Positions 7,367 to 15,521 of a DNA stretch of 58,534 bases are shown in pieces. Under the pieces are notes generated by a model. That model worked only from the letters and a program-made list of their open reading frames with translations, was not told the DNA's origin and made no database searches. Position 1 is the stretch's first letter. Each line of letters starts with the position of its first letter. The position numbers and the translations under genes are program-made. The DNA is from JAJAZB01 sp964244295. Lineage in GTDB: Bacteria; Bacteroidota; Bacteroidia; Cytophagales; Spirosomataceae. Where the stretch lies: contig CAXTIG010000044.1 in NCBI GenBank assembly GCA_964244295.1, forward strand, positions 1 through 58,534, read 5' to 3'.

Positions 7367-8893
7367 ATGACCGAAAAAATCCTCATCCTCGACTTTGGCT
7401 CGCAGTTCACCCAACTCATCGCCCGGCGGGTGCGCGAGCTGAACGTGTACTGCGAAATCCACCCCTTCAACCACTATCCGCCCCTCGACGAATCGGTGAA
7501 AGGCGTTATCCTGTCGGGCAGTCCCTGCTCGGTGCGCGACCAAAACGCCCCCAGCGTGGAGTTGGGGCAGTTTCGCGGCAAACTTCCTTTGCTGGGCGTT
7601 TGCTACGGTGCCCAGTTGCTGGCCCAGCAGGCGGGCGGCGAAGTGACCCCCTCGACCACCCGCGAGTACGGCCGGGCCACGCTCGACACGACCGACGACC
7701 ACGATTTGCTCCAGGGTCTCCAACCCACCACGCAGGTCTGGATGTCGCACGGCGACACGATCGTCAGCGTGCCGCCCGATTTTCAGTTGATCGGTTCGAC
7801 GGGCACCGTGCGGGTGGCCGCGTTTCGCATCGCGGGCGAACCCACGTTCGGCATTCAGTTTCACCCCGAAGTCACGCACACGAGTGAAGGGAAAACGGTG
7901 TTGAAAAACTTCGTCGTCGGCCTCTGCGGCTGTGCCCAGGACTGGACGGCGGAGAATTTCGTGGATGAAACCGTGGCGGCGCTGAAAGCCAAACTCGGCG
8001 ACGACCGCGTGGTGCTGGGTCTGTCGGGTGGGGTGGATTCCTCGGTGGCGGCGGTGCTGATTCACCGGGCCATCGGGCCGAATCTGTACTGCATTTTCGT
8101 GGACAACGGCCTGCTTCGCAAAGACGAATTCGAGGGCGTTTTGGAATCGTACCACACCCTCGGCCTGAACGTGAAGGGCGTGGACGCAAAAGAACAATTT
8201 TACGCCGCCCTCACCGGCCTGACCGAACCCGAGGCCAAGCGCAAGGCCATCGGCAAAACCTTCATCGACGTATTCGATGCCGAAGCCCACCGCATCGAAG
8301 GCGTGAAGTGGCTCGGCCAGGGCACGATTTACCCCGACGTGATCGAGTCGGTGTCGGTGAAAGGCCCCTCGGCCACCATCAAATCGCACCACAACGTGGG
8401 TGGTTTACCCGAAAAAATGCACCTGAAGGTGGTGGAACCGTTGAACGCCTTGTTCAAAGACGAAGTCCGGGCGGTGGGGCGCTCGCTGGGCATTCCGCAG
8501 GCCATTCTGGGCCGTCACCCCTTTCCTGGCCCCGGCCTGGCAATTCGGATTCTGGGCGACATCACGGCGGAAAAAGTGCAGATTTTGCAGGAAGTGGACG
8601 CGCTCTTCATCGACGGGCTGAAATCCTACGGCCTCTACGACCAGGTCTGGCAGGCGGGGGCGATGCTGCTGCCCATCCAATCGGTGGGCGTGATGGGCGA
8701 CGAGCGCACCTACGAACGGGTCGTGGCCCTGCGCGCCGTGACCAGCGTGGACGGCATGACCGCCGACTGGGCGCACCTGCCCTACACCTTTCTGGGTGAT
8801 ATTTCCAACGCCATCATCAACCGGGTGAAGGGTGTCAACCGGGTCGTGTACGATATTTCCTCGAAACCACCCGCGACGATTGAGTGGGAGTAA
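7367..8893 (+). CDS. guaA: GMP synthase (glutamine-hydrolysing)
   Basis: 508 residues, usual length for the family. It converts XMP, ATP and glutamine to GMP. The class I amidotransferase domain (1-190) has the nucleophile Cys at ~79 (LGVCYGAQLLA) and the His/Glu pair in FGIQFHPEV. The ATP-pyrophosphatase domain has the loop LGLSGGVDSSVAA (~220). The C-terminal dimerisation domain carries IKSHHNVGGLPE, PFPGPGLAIRILGDI and the terminal KPPATIEWE. The ATG at 7367 is chosen because the domain starts MTEKILILDFGSQ; upstream in-frame codons lie in the repeat. Its leader consists almost entirely of the inverted repeat at 7261-7362. Confidence 0.97.
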   Translation: MTEKILILDFGSQFTQLIARRVRELNVYCEIHPFNHYPPLDESVKGVILSGSPCSVRDQNAPSVELGQFRGKLPLLGVCYGAQLLAQQAGGEVTPSTTREYGRATLDTTDDHDLLQGLQPTTQVWMSHGDTIVSVPPDFQLIGSTGTVRVAAFRIAGEPTFGIQFHPEVTHTSEGKTVLKNFVVGLCGCAQDWTAENFVDETVAALKAKLGDDRVVLGLSGGVDSSVAAVLIHRAIGPNLYCIFVDNGLLRKDEFEGVLESYHTLGLNVKGVDAKEQFYAALTGLTEPEAKRKAIGKTFIDVFDAEAHRIEGVKWLGQGTIYPDVIESVSVKGPSATIKSHHNVGGLPEKMHLKVVEPLNALFKDEVRAVGRSLGIPQAILGRHPFPGPGLAIRILGDITAEKVQILQEVDALFIDGLKSYGLYDQVWQAGAMLLPIQSVGVMGDERTYERVVALRAVTSVDGMTADWAHLPYTFLGDISNAIINRVKGVNRVVYDISSKPPATIEWE

Positions 8894-9011
8894 TTGCTTC
8901 AGGATTTTCTTCAAACAATTTAAGAGGCAAAACCCCTTGCGGGATACGTCCCCTACCGATGGTTGGGATGGTGCCTTCAGGGACATTTTTTTGCTCCGTT
9001 GAATCAACCCT
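8894..9011. other. intergenic segment between guaA and the glycosyltransferase
   Basis: 118 bases without a clear terminator. The minus strand reads as an open frame over the whole gap (GTIPTIGRGRIPQGVLPL and so on), which looks like a constrained or dispersed element rather than random spacer, but no second copy lies in this window. Confidence 0.25.
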
Positions 9012-10508
9012 ATGCCCGGTCTTTCCCTGCGGTTCTTTCAAAAAGGATTCGTCTGGTGGCCTTCCCTGCTCACCGCCGCCATCGTGGGGATCCACCATTT
9101 CGGTCGGCAGTGCAAGGAGGGGCAGTTTATCGACGGCTTGTTTTACGCGTCCATTGCCCGTAATCAGGCGCTGGGTCAGGGGAGTTTCTGGAAGCCTTAT
9201 TTTTCGGAAAGCTTCTGGCTTCCCTATGCCAATGGCCGCGTCTTTTACGATAACCCGCCCCTGGTTTTTGGCCTGGAGGCTCTCGGTTTTCGGCTCCTGG
9301 GCGACCACTGGTGGGTTGAGCGGCTGTTTGGAACGCTGGCGTTGCTGATTCTTTTTCTCCTCTTGGCGAAAACCCTGCGGCTGCTTTTTCCCGGGTCCTC
9401 TTTTCGCCACCATGCTTGGCTGCCTATTTTACTCACCTACTGTTTTTATCAGATCCGCTGGGGCTACGCGAACAACGTGCTCGAAATGTACCTGGTTTTA
9501 TTCGATTGGGGGGCTGTTCTGTGCCTGTTCCACCCGTTGGCCGGTCGGTATCGCCCCGCCCAACGAGCGGGAGCCGCCCTTTGCCTGGTGCTGGCTTTTC
9601 TGACCAAAGGCCCGGCTGGTTTGTTTCCCTTCGTCACGCCCGTGTTGCTGGGAATTTTCTGGCCCGAAAAACTCCCCTTGAAGCGCGCTTTGATCGAGAC
9701 GGCCTGGCTCGTGGGGCTTTGGGGTGGTGGCATGGGCGGACTGTTGTTATTTGAAGCACCCCGGCGCTACCTGGACCACTTCTGGGTGCATCAGGTACTC
9801 GATGCCGTGGCCGGACACCGCGAAGGCGTCATGGGCACGCTGACGCAGCAACGGGGATTGATTTTAGGCTGGCTACTCACCGAAATTTACCGCCCACTTT
9901 TGCTCACCGCAGTGGTGGGATTCCTCGGATACCGTTTCAACCGGGTGGCTTTTCAGCGGCTTGGGGTGCCGCGTACCGGTCTGTTTTTCTTCGCCCTGGG
10001 CCTTTCGGCCTCCGTGCCGCTGGCCATCAGCGCCAAGCAAGGGTATCATTACTTACTGCCTTGCCTGCCCTTTTTCGGGTTGGGAATGGCCGTATTTTTT
10101 GCCCCGCTGCTGCTGGTACTCGCCCCTAATCGGCTACCTGGTCGTGGGAGGGTGCTGGGGGTGCTTGTTTTTTTTACCGGGTTGTGCCTGCTCCTCAGCG
10201 CCCGTACCCTGGTGGATTACTGGCGCACCCAACCCAAGCCTTACCTCAGTGATTTTGTGTACGACATGCACCAACTGAGTCGCCACGTACCGGCGGGGTC
10301 TTACCTGACGGCCCCCGAATCGACCATCCGCGACGGGGAATTGCTGTGCTACCTGCAACGCTACCGACGCATTTCGTTGGTACGGAGCACGACACCCGCC
10401 GTGTTGATCAGCACCGCCGACTCGGCCCAGGCCCGTCGCTGGATGGTGCTGGGCTACCGACCCATTGAGGCGGGATTGCGAACGTGCGTGCTGTTGCAAA
10501 AGCGCTGA
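9012..10508 (+). CDS. GT39-type (ArnT/PMT-like) membrane glycosyltransferase
   Basis: 498 residues with about eleven hydrophobic segments. The N-terminal part has the PMT pattern: a first helix, then an acidic loop (QFIDGLFYASIARNQALGQG), a second loop DNPPLVFGLEALGF, and the family hallmark LAFLTKGPAGLFPFVTPVLL in the middle. The C-terminal ~90 residues form a soluble domain. Enzymes of this clan transfer a sugar from a polyprenyl-phosphate donor to lipid A or protein on the periplasmic face. Acceptor unknown; no donor-synthesis genes are adjacent. ATG at 9012 gives a short basic N-terminus before the first helix. Confidence 0.8.
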   Translation: MPGLSLRFFQKGFVWWPSLLTAAIVGIHHFGRQCKEGQFIDGLFYASIARNQALGQGSFWKPYFSESFWLPYANGRVFYDNPPLVFGLEALGFRLLGDHWWVERLFGTLALLILFLLLAKTLRLLFPGSSFRHHAWLPILLTYCFYQIRWGYANNVLEMYLVLFDWGAVLCLFHPLAGRYRPAQRAGAALCLVLAFLTKGPAGLFPFVTPVLLGIFWPEKLPLKRALIETAWLVGLWGGGMGGLLLFEAPRRYLDHFWVHQVLDAVAGHREGVMGTLTQQRGLILGWLLTEIYRPLLLTAVVGFLGYRFNRVAFQRLGVPRTGLFFFALGLSASVPLAISAKQGYHYLLPCLPFFGLGMAVFFAPLLLVLAPNRLPGRGRVLGVLVFFTGLCLLLSARTLVDYWRTQPKPYLSDFVYDMHQLSRHVPAGSYLTAPESTIRDGELLCYLQRYRRISLVRSTTPAVLISTADSAQARRWMVLGYRPIEAGLRTCVLLQKR

Positions 10509-10518
10509 ATAGAATGCC

Positions 10519-10993
10519 TCAAGAAAAACGGATGACATCCGTGTCCGGCGGGGTGTAGCCCAACGCTCGGCTCATCGAAAGCACCTGCCCTTTGTGGTGG
10601 AATTCGTGGGGGATTACGTGCGTTAGGATGGCCAACGGAGTCGTCTTGACTTCCTGGTCGCGACCGGGAATTGCGCAGACGAGCGGCACTTCCCGGTTGA
10701 AACCGCCTTAGGAAAGTATCCACTCGTTGGTCGGTTCGCTCGAAAAGTACACGAAGTTTTCCGACCGTCGTGATGGCTTCGGACTTGTCAAACGGCGCGG
10801 TCTGCTCCAAAGCAATTGTTTCCAGCTAAAACTGGTACACGTTGACGACGTGAACCAGCACATCCCGAATGCCCCGCCCACCAAACCCAGCCAGGTCAGC
10901 CTGGAAATCAGCGGATGAAATCATCTCGCAATACGCCAGCAATACGCTACGGCTATCCTGAAGCAGGCGGTATTGTTCTTGAAAAATTTTCAT
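10519..10993 (-). pseudogene. DinB-family protein, broken by a stop codon and a frameshift
   Basis: The minus strand starts MKIFQEQYRLLQDSRSVLLAY, continues through GRGIRDVLVHVVNVYQF and hits an in-frame TAG. After ~70 more codons it must shift frame near 10690-10710 to read VKTTPLAILTHVIPHEFHHK, then GQVLSMSRALGYTPPDTDVI. That ending is the classic DinB/YfiT C-terminal helix with metal His residues. Two lesions make it a clear pseudogene. DinB proteins are metal-dependent four-helix enzymes, often thiol transferases. It lies between convergent GT39 and GH140-like genes. Confidence 0.85.
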
Positions 10994-11011
10994 GGGGCTG
11001 ATGTGAAAATC

Positions 11012-12409
11012 TCAGCGCGTGAGCACTCCCGGAAGCCCAAAATTCTTCCCCGCGTCGTCCAGCACCAGCACCCAATCCTGCCCTTGCCCCTGGCTGGGCG
11101 GTACGAAACTCTGGATGCCCCGGTTGTCGAAACTGCCCGCTACCGTGGCCTTGCCGTCGCGGGGGTTGTACCAGTGGGCGGTTAGTTTTTCACCGGAAAT
11201 TTTACCCAAACTCAGCGTGACCGGCAGGCCCGTCGCGGTGTAGGCGAAGAGGTAGTCCTTGCCCCGCGTGGCCTGGATGTGCTCGGCCACGGCGCTGCGG
11301 GCGTCCACGAGCAGGGTTTGGTCGGGCACCCGGTCGAGGAAGGGCCGCGATTCCACCAGGCGGCGCAGGTGCTGCATTTGCCCGGCTCCGTTCAGCGTCA
11401 GTGATTCGTTCCAGGGTTTAAGGGGGAGGTTGATGGGTTCGCGGCTTTTGTCCCACATCTGCCAGACCGCGTGGCAGCCGTAGGTGTGCCCGAAGGCCCC
11501 GGCGAACACGTCGAAGTACGCGTATTTGCGCACGTCGTAGGCGTTGGAATGGCCGAGTTCCTTGGGGTTGAAACACACGGGGTGGTCTTCGTAAATCGGC
11601 TCGCCGTCGAGCACGGGTTTCACCGGCGTGAGGGCGTACACCTCGGCCATTTTGTCGTACACCCGCTGGTCGCGGCAGTGGCCGTTTTGCATCATGTTGA
11701 AATCGAGCCAGGTATCGGCGTGAAACCAGTTCGACGACGAGCCGTGATCCACCGGCTGAGGGTGATACGTCATCAGCGCGTTGTCCGCCCCACCGACGCC
11801 TTCCTCGATGCCCGCCGCCATGCTGCGCCAGGTTTCCACGTCTTGCGAGCCGGGGCGCGGGTTGCGGTCGCCGCCGAGAATCCAGATCAGGTTCGTGCGC
11901 GATTGGTAACGGGTGCCGATCCACTTACCGTAGGCGCGGGCGTTGGTGGGGTTGAAAATTTCCGGGCCTTTGCCCCAAGCATTTTTATTCAATTTATCGC
12001 CCCAGGTGGGCAAAAATCCGATGTACAGGCCGTTTTTCGCCGCCAGATCGATTACCTCATCCACGTGTTTCCAGTAGGCTTCGTTGGGTTTGGCGGGGTC
12101 GTCGTTCTGGAGCGGCGTGTGGCCGTTGGCGTTGGGGCCGCGCAGTCCGTCGAGTTCGGCCAGGGCCACGGCCTGAATGACGGTGAAACCCTGCTCGGCA
12201 CGTTTTTTCAGGTAGGTTTCGGCTTGTTCGCGATTCAGGCGGTGAAACAGTTCCCAGGCCGTGTCGGCGAGCCAGAAAAACGGGCGTCCGTCCTGCGTGA
12301 CGAGGAATCGTTTGTTGTCGGAAACGTTTAGCGCAGGGAGTTGGGCGGGCAACTCAGACGCAAGAAATAAAAAACGGGAGGTAAGAAGGGCAGAAAGCAG
12401 GTTTCGCAT
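11012..12409 (-). CDS. GH140-like glycoside hydrolase (DUF4038 plus collagen-binding-type C-domain)
   Basis: About 465 residues. A signal peptide (MRNLLSALLTSRFLFLASEL, cleaved after PAQ) is followed by the DUF4038 (beta/alpha)8 barrel: NKRFLVTQDGRPFFWLADT, AWELFHRLNREQ, TNLIWILGGDRNPR, KPVLDGEPIYED and GHTYGCHAVWQMWD. The paired acids in GGDRN/DGEP are the likely catalytic region. The C-terminal ~90 residues (LFAYTATGLPVTLSLGKISG onward) match the beta domain that follows DUF4038. A characterised relative in Bacteroides removes apiose from pectic rhamnogalacturonan II; that substrate is only a guess here. Start at 12409 fits the signal peptide. A candidate -7 box TATATTTC lies ~20 bases upstream. 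Confidence 0.8.
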   Translation of the reverse strand: MRNLLSALLTSRFLFLASELPAQLPALNVSDNKRFLVTQDGRPFFWLADTAWELFHRLNREQAETYLKKRAEQGFTVIQAVALAELDGLRGPNANGHTPLQNDDPAKPNEAYWKHVDEVIDLAAKNGLYIGFLPTWGDKLNKNAWGKGPEIFNPTNARAYGKWIGTRYQSRTNLIWILGGDRNPRPGSQDVETWRSMAAGIEEGVGGADNALMTYHPQPVDHGSSSNWFHADTWLDFNMMQNGHCRDQRVYDKMAEVYALTPVKPVLDGEPIYEDHPVCFNPKELGHSNAYDVRKYAYFDVFAGAFGHTYGCHAVWQMWDKSREPINLPLKPWNESLTLNGAGQMQHLRRLVESRPFLDRVPDQTLLVDARSAVAEHIQATRGKDYLFAYTATGLPVTLSLGKISGEKLTAHWYNPRDGKATVAGSFDNRGIQSFVPPSQGQGQDWVLVLDDAGKNFGLPGVLTR

Positions 12410-12429
12410 GGGTTTGGAGGTTTGGTGGC

Positions 12430-12437
12430 GAAATATA
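12430..12437 (-). promoter_or_regulatory. candidate -7 box for the GH140-like gene
   Basis: TATATTTC on the minus strand, about 20 bases before the start codon, in the 134-base divergent gap shared with the FAD oxidoreductase. The gap also holds the hairpin GGCCCAG/CTGGGCC at 12487-12512. Confidence 0.3.
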
Positions 12438-12543
12438 CATTCCCAAGCCCCTGACTTTTCCCCAAAAAACGAGTTTACTTGAAAACGGCCCAGCCGATGC
12501 CCGGCCTGGGCCACCCAATAAAAAAAGTACCCTTCTTTACTTC

Positions 12544-13746
12544 ATGGATTTACGTTCCACCGAACCCTTCTGGCTGTTGAAAAACGGCCTCCTCACCCCT
12601 TACCCTTCCCTGAAATCTGATCGTTCCTGCGAAATCCTCGTCGTGGGCGGGGGCATCACCGGGGCGCTGGTGGCCTACACCCTCACCAATGCGGGCTTCG
12701 ACGTGGTCGTGGTCGACAAGCGCGACGTGGGCACGGGCAGCACCGCCGCCAGCACGGCCATGCTCCAGTACGAAATCGACGTGCCGCTGCACCAACTTAT
12801 CAAACAGGTGGGAGAATCCGCCGCCGTGGGCAGTTACCGGGGCTGCGTGGAGGCCATCAACGTGCTCGAAGGTTTGTCAAAAAGCACCAGCACCGGGCAC
12901 GGATTCAAGCGCAAGCAAAGCCTGTATTTTGCCCACCGCTCCGCCAAAGTCGAGATGCTCCGAACCGAGTTTGAAACCCGGCAACGGCACGGCTTCCGGG
13001 TGGAATGGCTCGACGCGGCGGCCCTGCGGCAGCGTTTCGACCTGGAAGCACCGGGCGCGATTCTCTCCGCCGATGCCGCCGAGGTGGACGCCTTCCAACT
13101 CGCCCACGGCCTCTACCGGGTGGCCGTCAGCCGGGGCCTGCGGGTGTTCGACCGCACCGAAATCACCGAAACCCGCTACACCGACGCGGGCGTCGAACTC
13201 CGCACCGGCACCGACCACATCCTCCGGGCGAAGCACGTGATTTATTGCACTGGCTACGAATCGCAGACGCAGTTGCCCGAAAAAGTAGTGGACCTCCTCA
13301 GCACCTACGCCGTCGCCAGCGAACCCTTCGCGTACCTGCCCCCTTACCTCGCCGAAACGCTGCTCTGGAACACCCAGGATCCGTACCTGTACCTGCGCAC
13401 CACCAACGACAACCGCATCCTCATCGGCGGTTTCGATGAGTCGTTCCGCGACCCGGCCCGGCGCGATGCCTTGCTTCCGAAAAAGGAAAAAACGCTGGTG
13501 AAAGCGTTTCAAGAACTCTACCCCAATCTCAAGTTCATCCCCGACCGCAGTTGGGCGGGTACCTTCGGCGAAACCGGCGACGGCCTGCCCTACATCGGCG
13601 CGCACCCCAAATTTCCAAACAGCTATTTCGCGCTCGGCTTCGGTGGCAACGGCATCACGTTCAGCGTCACGGCGGCGCGGGTTCTCTGCGAAACCCTGCG
13701 CGGCGGCCAGCCGGAGGAGTTGGAGTGGTACCGGTTTGGGCGGTAA
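12544..13746 (+). CDS. FAD-dependent oxidoreductase (DAO superfamily)
   Basis: 400 residues. The dinucleotide-binding motif is near the N-terminus (EILVVGGGITGALVAYTL, then an acidic residue in VVVVDKRD), followed by GTGSTAASTAML. A C-terminal FAD-contact segment reads LPYIGAHPKFPNSYFALGFG then GNGITFSVTAARVL. This is the glycine-oxidase/DadA-like fold that oxidises amines or amino acids with oxygen or a carrier. No signal peptide, so cytoplasmic. It diverges from the GH140-like gene. Substrate cannot be read from the sequence. Confidence 0.85.
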   Translation: MDLRSTEPFWLLKNGLLTPYPSLKSDRSCEILVVGGGITGALVAYTLTNAGFDVVVVDKRDVGTGSTAASTAMLQYEIDVPLHQLIKQVGESAAVGSYRGCVEAINVLEGLSKSTSTGHGFKRKQSLYFAHRSAKVEMLRTEFETRQRHGFRVEWLDAAALRQRFDLEAPGAILSADAAEVDAFQLAHGLYRVAVSRGLRVFDRTEITETRYTDAGVELRTGTDHILRAKHVIYCTGYESQTQLPEKVVDLLSTYAVASEPFAYLPPYLAETLLWNTQDPYLYLRTTNDNRILIGGFDESFRDPARRDALLPKKEKTLVKAFQELYPNLKFIPDRSWAGTFGETGDGLPYIGAHPKFPNSYFALGFGGNGITFSVTAARVLCETLRGGQPEELEWYRFGR

Positions 13747-13753
13747 AACCATT

Positions 13754-13833
13754 GAGAGATTGAGTAAGGGAGTGATTGAGGAAAAATGCATTTCAATTCT
13801 CACTCACTCAATCACTCCCTCACTCAATCTCTC
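13754..13833. repeat. inverted repeat overlapping the 3' end of the HxlR gene
   Basis: Arms 13754-13780 and 13807-13833 pair over 27 bases with one mismatch (GAGTAAGGGAGTGATTGAG type). The HxlR stop codon (13820-13822) and last codons lie inside the right arm, so the repeat contributes the C-terminal residues. It separates convergent genes and may serve as a terminator. Confidence 0.75.
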
Positions 13834-14188
13834 CCCCCAACACGTGCTGCTGCCCCCAATCGCGCAGGGCCAGGATAACCGGCTGGAGGCTCTCGCCGCG
13901 CTCGGTCACGCTGTACTCTACTTTCGGCGGTACCACTGGAAAAACTTTACGGTGTACCAGCCCGTCGTCTTCCAATTCGCGGAGTTGTTGGGTTAGCATT
14001 TTCTTCGTGATCCCCGGAATGGCCCGCTGCAAGGCCCCGAAGCGGTTGATGCCCCCGCCGATGGCCCAGAGGATGATGGTTTTCCACTTGCCACCGAGCA
14101 CCTGCATCGAGGCCGTGACGGGGCAGCGGTTGGGGTTGGCCTTCGCACGCTCGAAGGCGCTCAGGGGAAATAAGTTTTCCGTTTCCAT
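13820..14188 (-). CDS. HxlR-family transcriptional regulator
   Basis: 122 residues, typical size. It has the HxlR signature Cys (NRCPVTASMQVLGGKWK) and winged helix: AIPGITKKMLTQQLRELEDD then GLVHRKVFPVVPPKVEYSVT. HxlR proteins commonly sense aldehydes, quinones or oxidants through that N-terminal Cys and control a neighbouring reductase. The gene is divergent from the NmrA-type oxidoreductase at 14373, the same pairing as E. coli ytfH/qorB, so it probably regulates that gene. ATG at 14188 fits the domain start. Confidence 0.9.
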   Translation of the reverse strand: METENLFPLSAFERAKANPNRCPVTASMQVLGGKWKTIILWAIGGGINRFGALQRAIPGITKKMLTQQLRELEDDGLVHRKVFPVVPPKVEYSVTERGESLQPVILALRDWGQQHVLGGEIE

Positions 14189-14283
14189 GAAAATTTTACG
14201 AGAAATCCGATAGTCACTTTTTGGGTACTACTTGACCAGACCGGAACTATGCCCTAATCTTGCCCCGTCAAAACTAAAGAAAT

Positions 14284-14341
14284 TGTTTAGGATTTTTAGA
14301 AAAGGAGGGATGACAGCCTCCTTTTCTAAAAATCCTAAACA
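14284..14341. repeat. 25-bp perfect hairpin in the leader of the NmrA-type gene
   Basis: TGTTTAGGATTTTTAGAAAA plus GGAGG (14284-14308) is perfectly complementary to 14317-14341 around an 8-base loop GATGACAG. It ends 31 bases before the start codon at 14373. It could be a regulatory stem, an attenuator or an intergenic palindromic element. Confidence 0.85.
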
Positions 14342-14372
14342 GCTTCAAAGTCAACTGTTAAATTCAACCAAC

Positions 14373-15224
14373 ATGACTGATAAAATTTTAGTGTTAGCCG
14401 CCACCGGCGCGGTAGGAACCGAAGTGGTGAAAGCACTGCAAGCCAAAGGCGCTGACGTGGTAGTCGGGGCGCGTAACCTCGAAAAAGCCGCCGGGAAATT
14501 TGGCCCCGGTGTGCCAGTGTTGCCGTTCGATTTTGAAAAACCCGACACCTACCAGGCGGCATTCGCGGGGGTAGAACGGCTGTTCCTGACGGGTGAAGGC
14601 TTCAATCCTACTGCCCACGAGGTGATTGCCCCGGTCATCGCCTACGCCGCGACGCAGGGCCTGAAGCACCTCGTGTATTCGTCGGTGATCGGCGCGGAGG
14701 CGAGCGAAGAAAACGGCCACCGGAAATCGGAGCGGGCCATCGAGCGCACGGGGGTGCCGTACACGTTTCTGCGGCCCAATTTCTTCAACCAGAATTTCAC
14801 CAACTACGACCGCGACAGCGTCTTGCAAGGCAGGATTTACTTTCCCTCCGGCGACGGCAAAACCTCGTACATCGACGCGCGCGACATCGGTGCCGTAGCC
14901 GCCGAAGCCCTCAGCACCGACGACCATTTCAACTGGGCCTACACCCTGACCGGTCCCGAAGCCCTCAGTTTCTACGACATCGCCGAGCAACTCAGCGCCG
15001 CGCTGGGCCGGAAGGTGGAATACCTGAACCCGAGCGCCGAGGAGTTTTCGGCCACGATGAAGTCCTACCACGTGCCCGACGTGGTGCTCGACCAAATGCT
15101 CGCGCTCTACGGCGTGTACATCAAAGAGGGCTACGTAGCCACCGTCACGCCCGACGTGCAGACCGTGCTGGGCCGCGAGCCGATTCGCTTCGCGCAGTAC
15201 GCCCAGGAGGCGTTCGGGCGGTAA
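14373..15224 (+). CDS. NmrA-like NAD(P)-dependent oxidoreductase (QorB type)
   Basis: 283 residues of the atypical short-chain dehydrogenase fold. The Rossmann motif is near the start (LAATGAVGTEVVKAL, then VVVGARN), followed by VERLFLTGEGFN, LVYSSVIGAEAS and the substrate helix YTFLRPNFFNQNF. E. coli QorB of this family reduces quinones with NADPH. The adjacent divergent HxlR gene supports a quinone or aldehyde reductase role. ATG at 14373 is chosen because the Rossmann domain begins there; the leader holds a 25-bp hairpin. Confidence 0.88.
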   Translation: MTDKILVLAATGAVGTEVVKALQAKGADVVVGARNLEKAAGKFGPGVPVLPFDFEKPDTYQAAFAGVERLFLTGEGFNPTAHEVIAPVIAYAATQGLKHLVYSSVIGAEASEENGHRKSERAIERTGVPYTFLRPNFFNQNFTNYDRDSVLQGRIYFPSGDGKTSYIDARDIGAVAAEALSTDDHFNWAYTLTGPEALSFYDIAEQLSAALGRKVEYLNPSAEEFSATMKSYHVPDVVLDQMLALYGVYIKEGYVATVTPDVQTVLGREPIRFAQYAQEAFGR

Positions 15225-15266
15225 CCGCTTCGTAATGAAGGGGTTTAAAAGTCCTCTTTCTTTGAG

Positions 15267-15373
15267 CGGGAGGTCACCCTGAGCGGAGTCGAAGGGTGGT
15301 GCGGCTGGTCAGCGTTGGCCCACCGCACGCCCCGCGCGGCGTCCGCTTCGACTCCGCTCAGGGTGACCTCCCG
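15267..15373. repeat. intergenic inverted repeat element, copy A
   Basis: Arms 15267-15294 and 15346-15373 are 28-bp perfect complements (CGGGAGGTCACCCTGAGCGG at the outer end). The loop holds GCGGCTGGTCAGCGTTGGCC, which recurs in reverse orientation in copy B at 16792-16888. Confidence 0.85.
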
Positions 15374-15416
15374 CACGTTTGTCCGCTATTTTTTGAAGTC
15401 CTAAACAGTTTAACCC

Positions 15417-15459
15417 AAAAAGAAAACCCGCCCCCGATTCGAGGGTGGGTTTTCTTTTT
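15417..15459. terminator. intrinsic terminator hairpin
   Basis: AAAAAGAAAACCCGCCC pairs with GGGTGGGTTTTCTTTTT through a short loop, giving a GC-rich stem with T and A tracts on either side. It closes the NmrA-type gene, about 190 bases after its stop. Confidence 0.65.
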
Positions 15460-15521
15460 GAGTCGATTTCGGTTTATTTGAGGAACGGATTGCCCCGTTT
15501 TCCAATCCGCTCCCACCTTCC

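Noticed and set aside
14284..14341. Calling the leader hairpin of the NmrA gene a riboswitch
   Set aside because: A single simple stem without a conserved aptamer-like core does not support a riboswitch; a palindromic insertion is equally possible.
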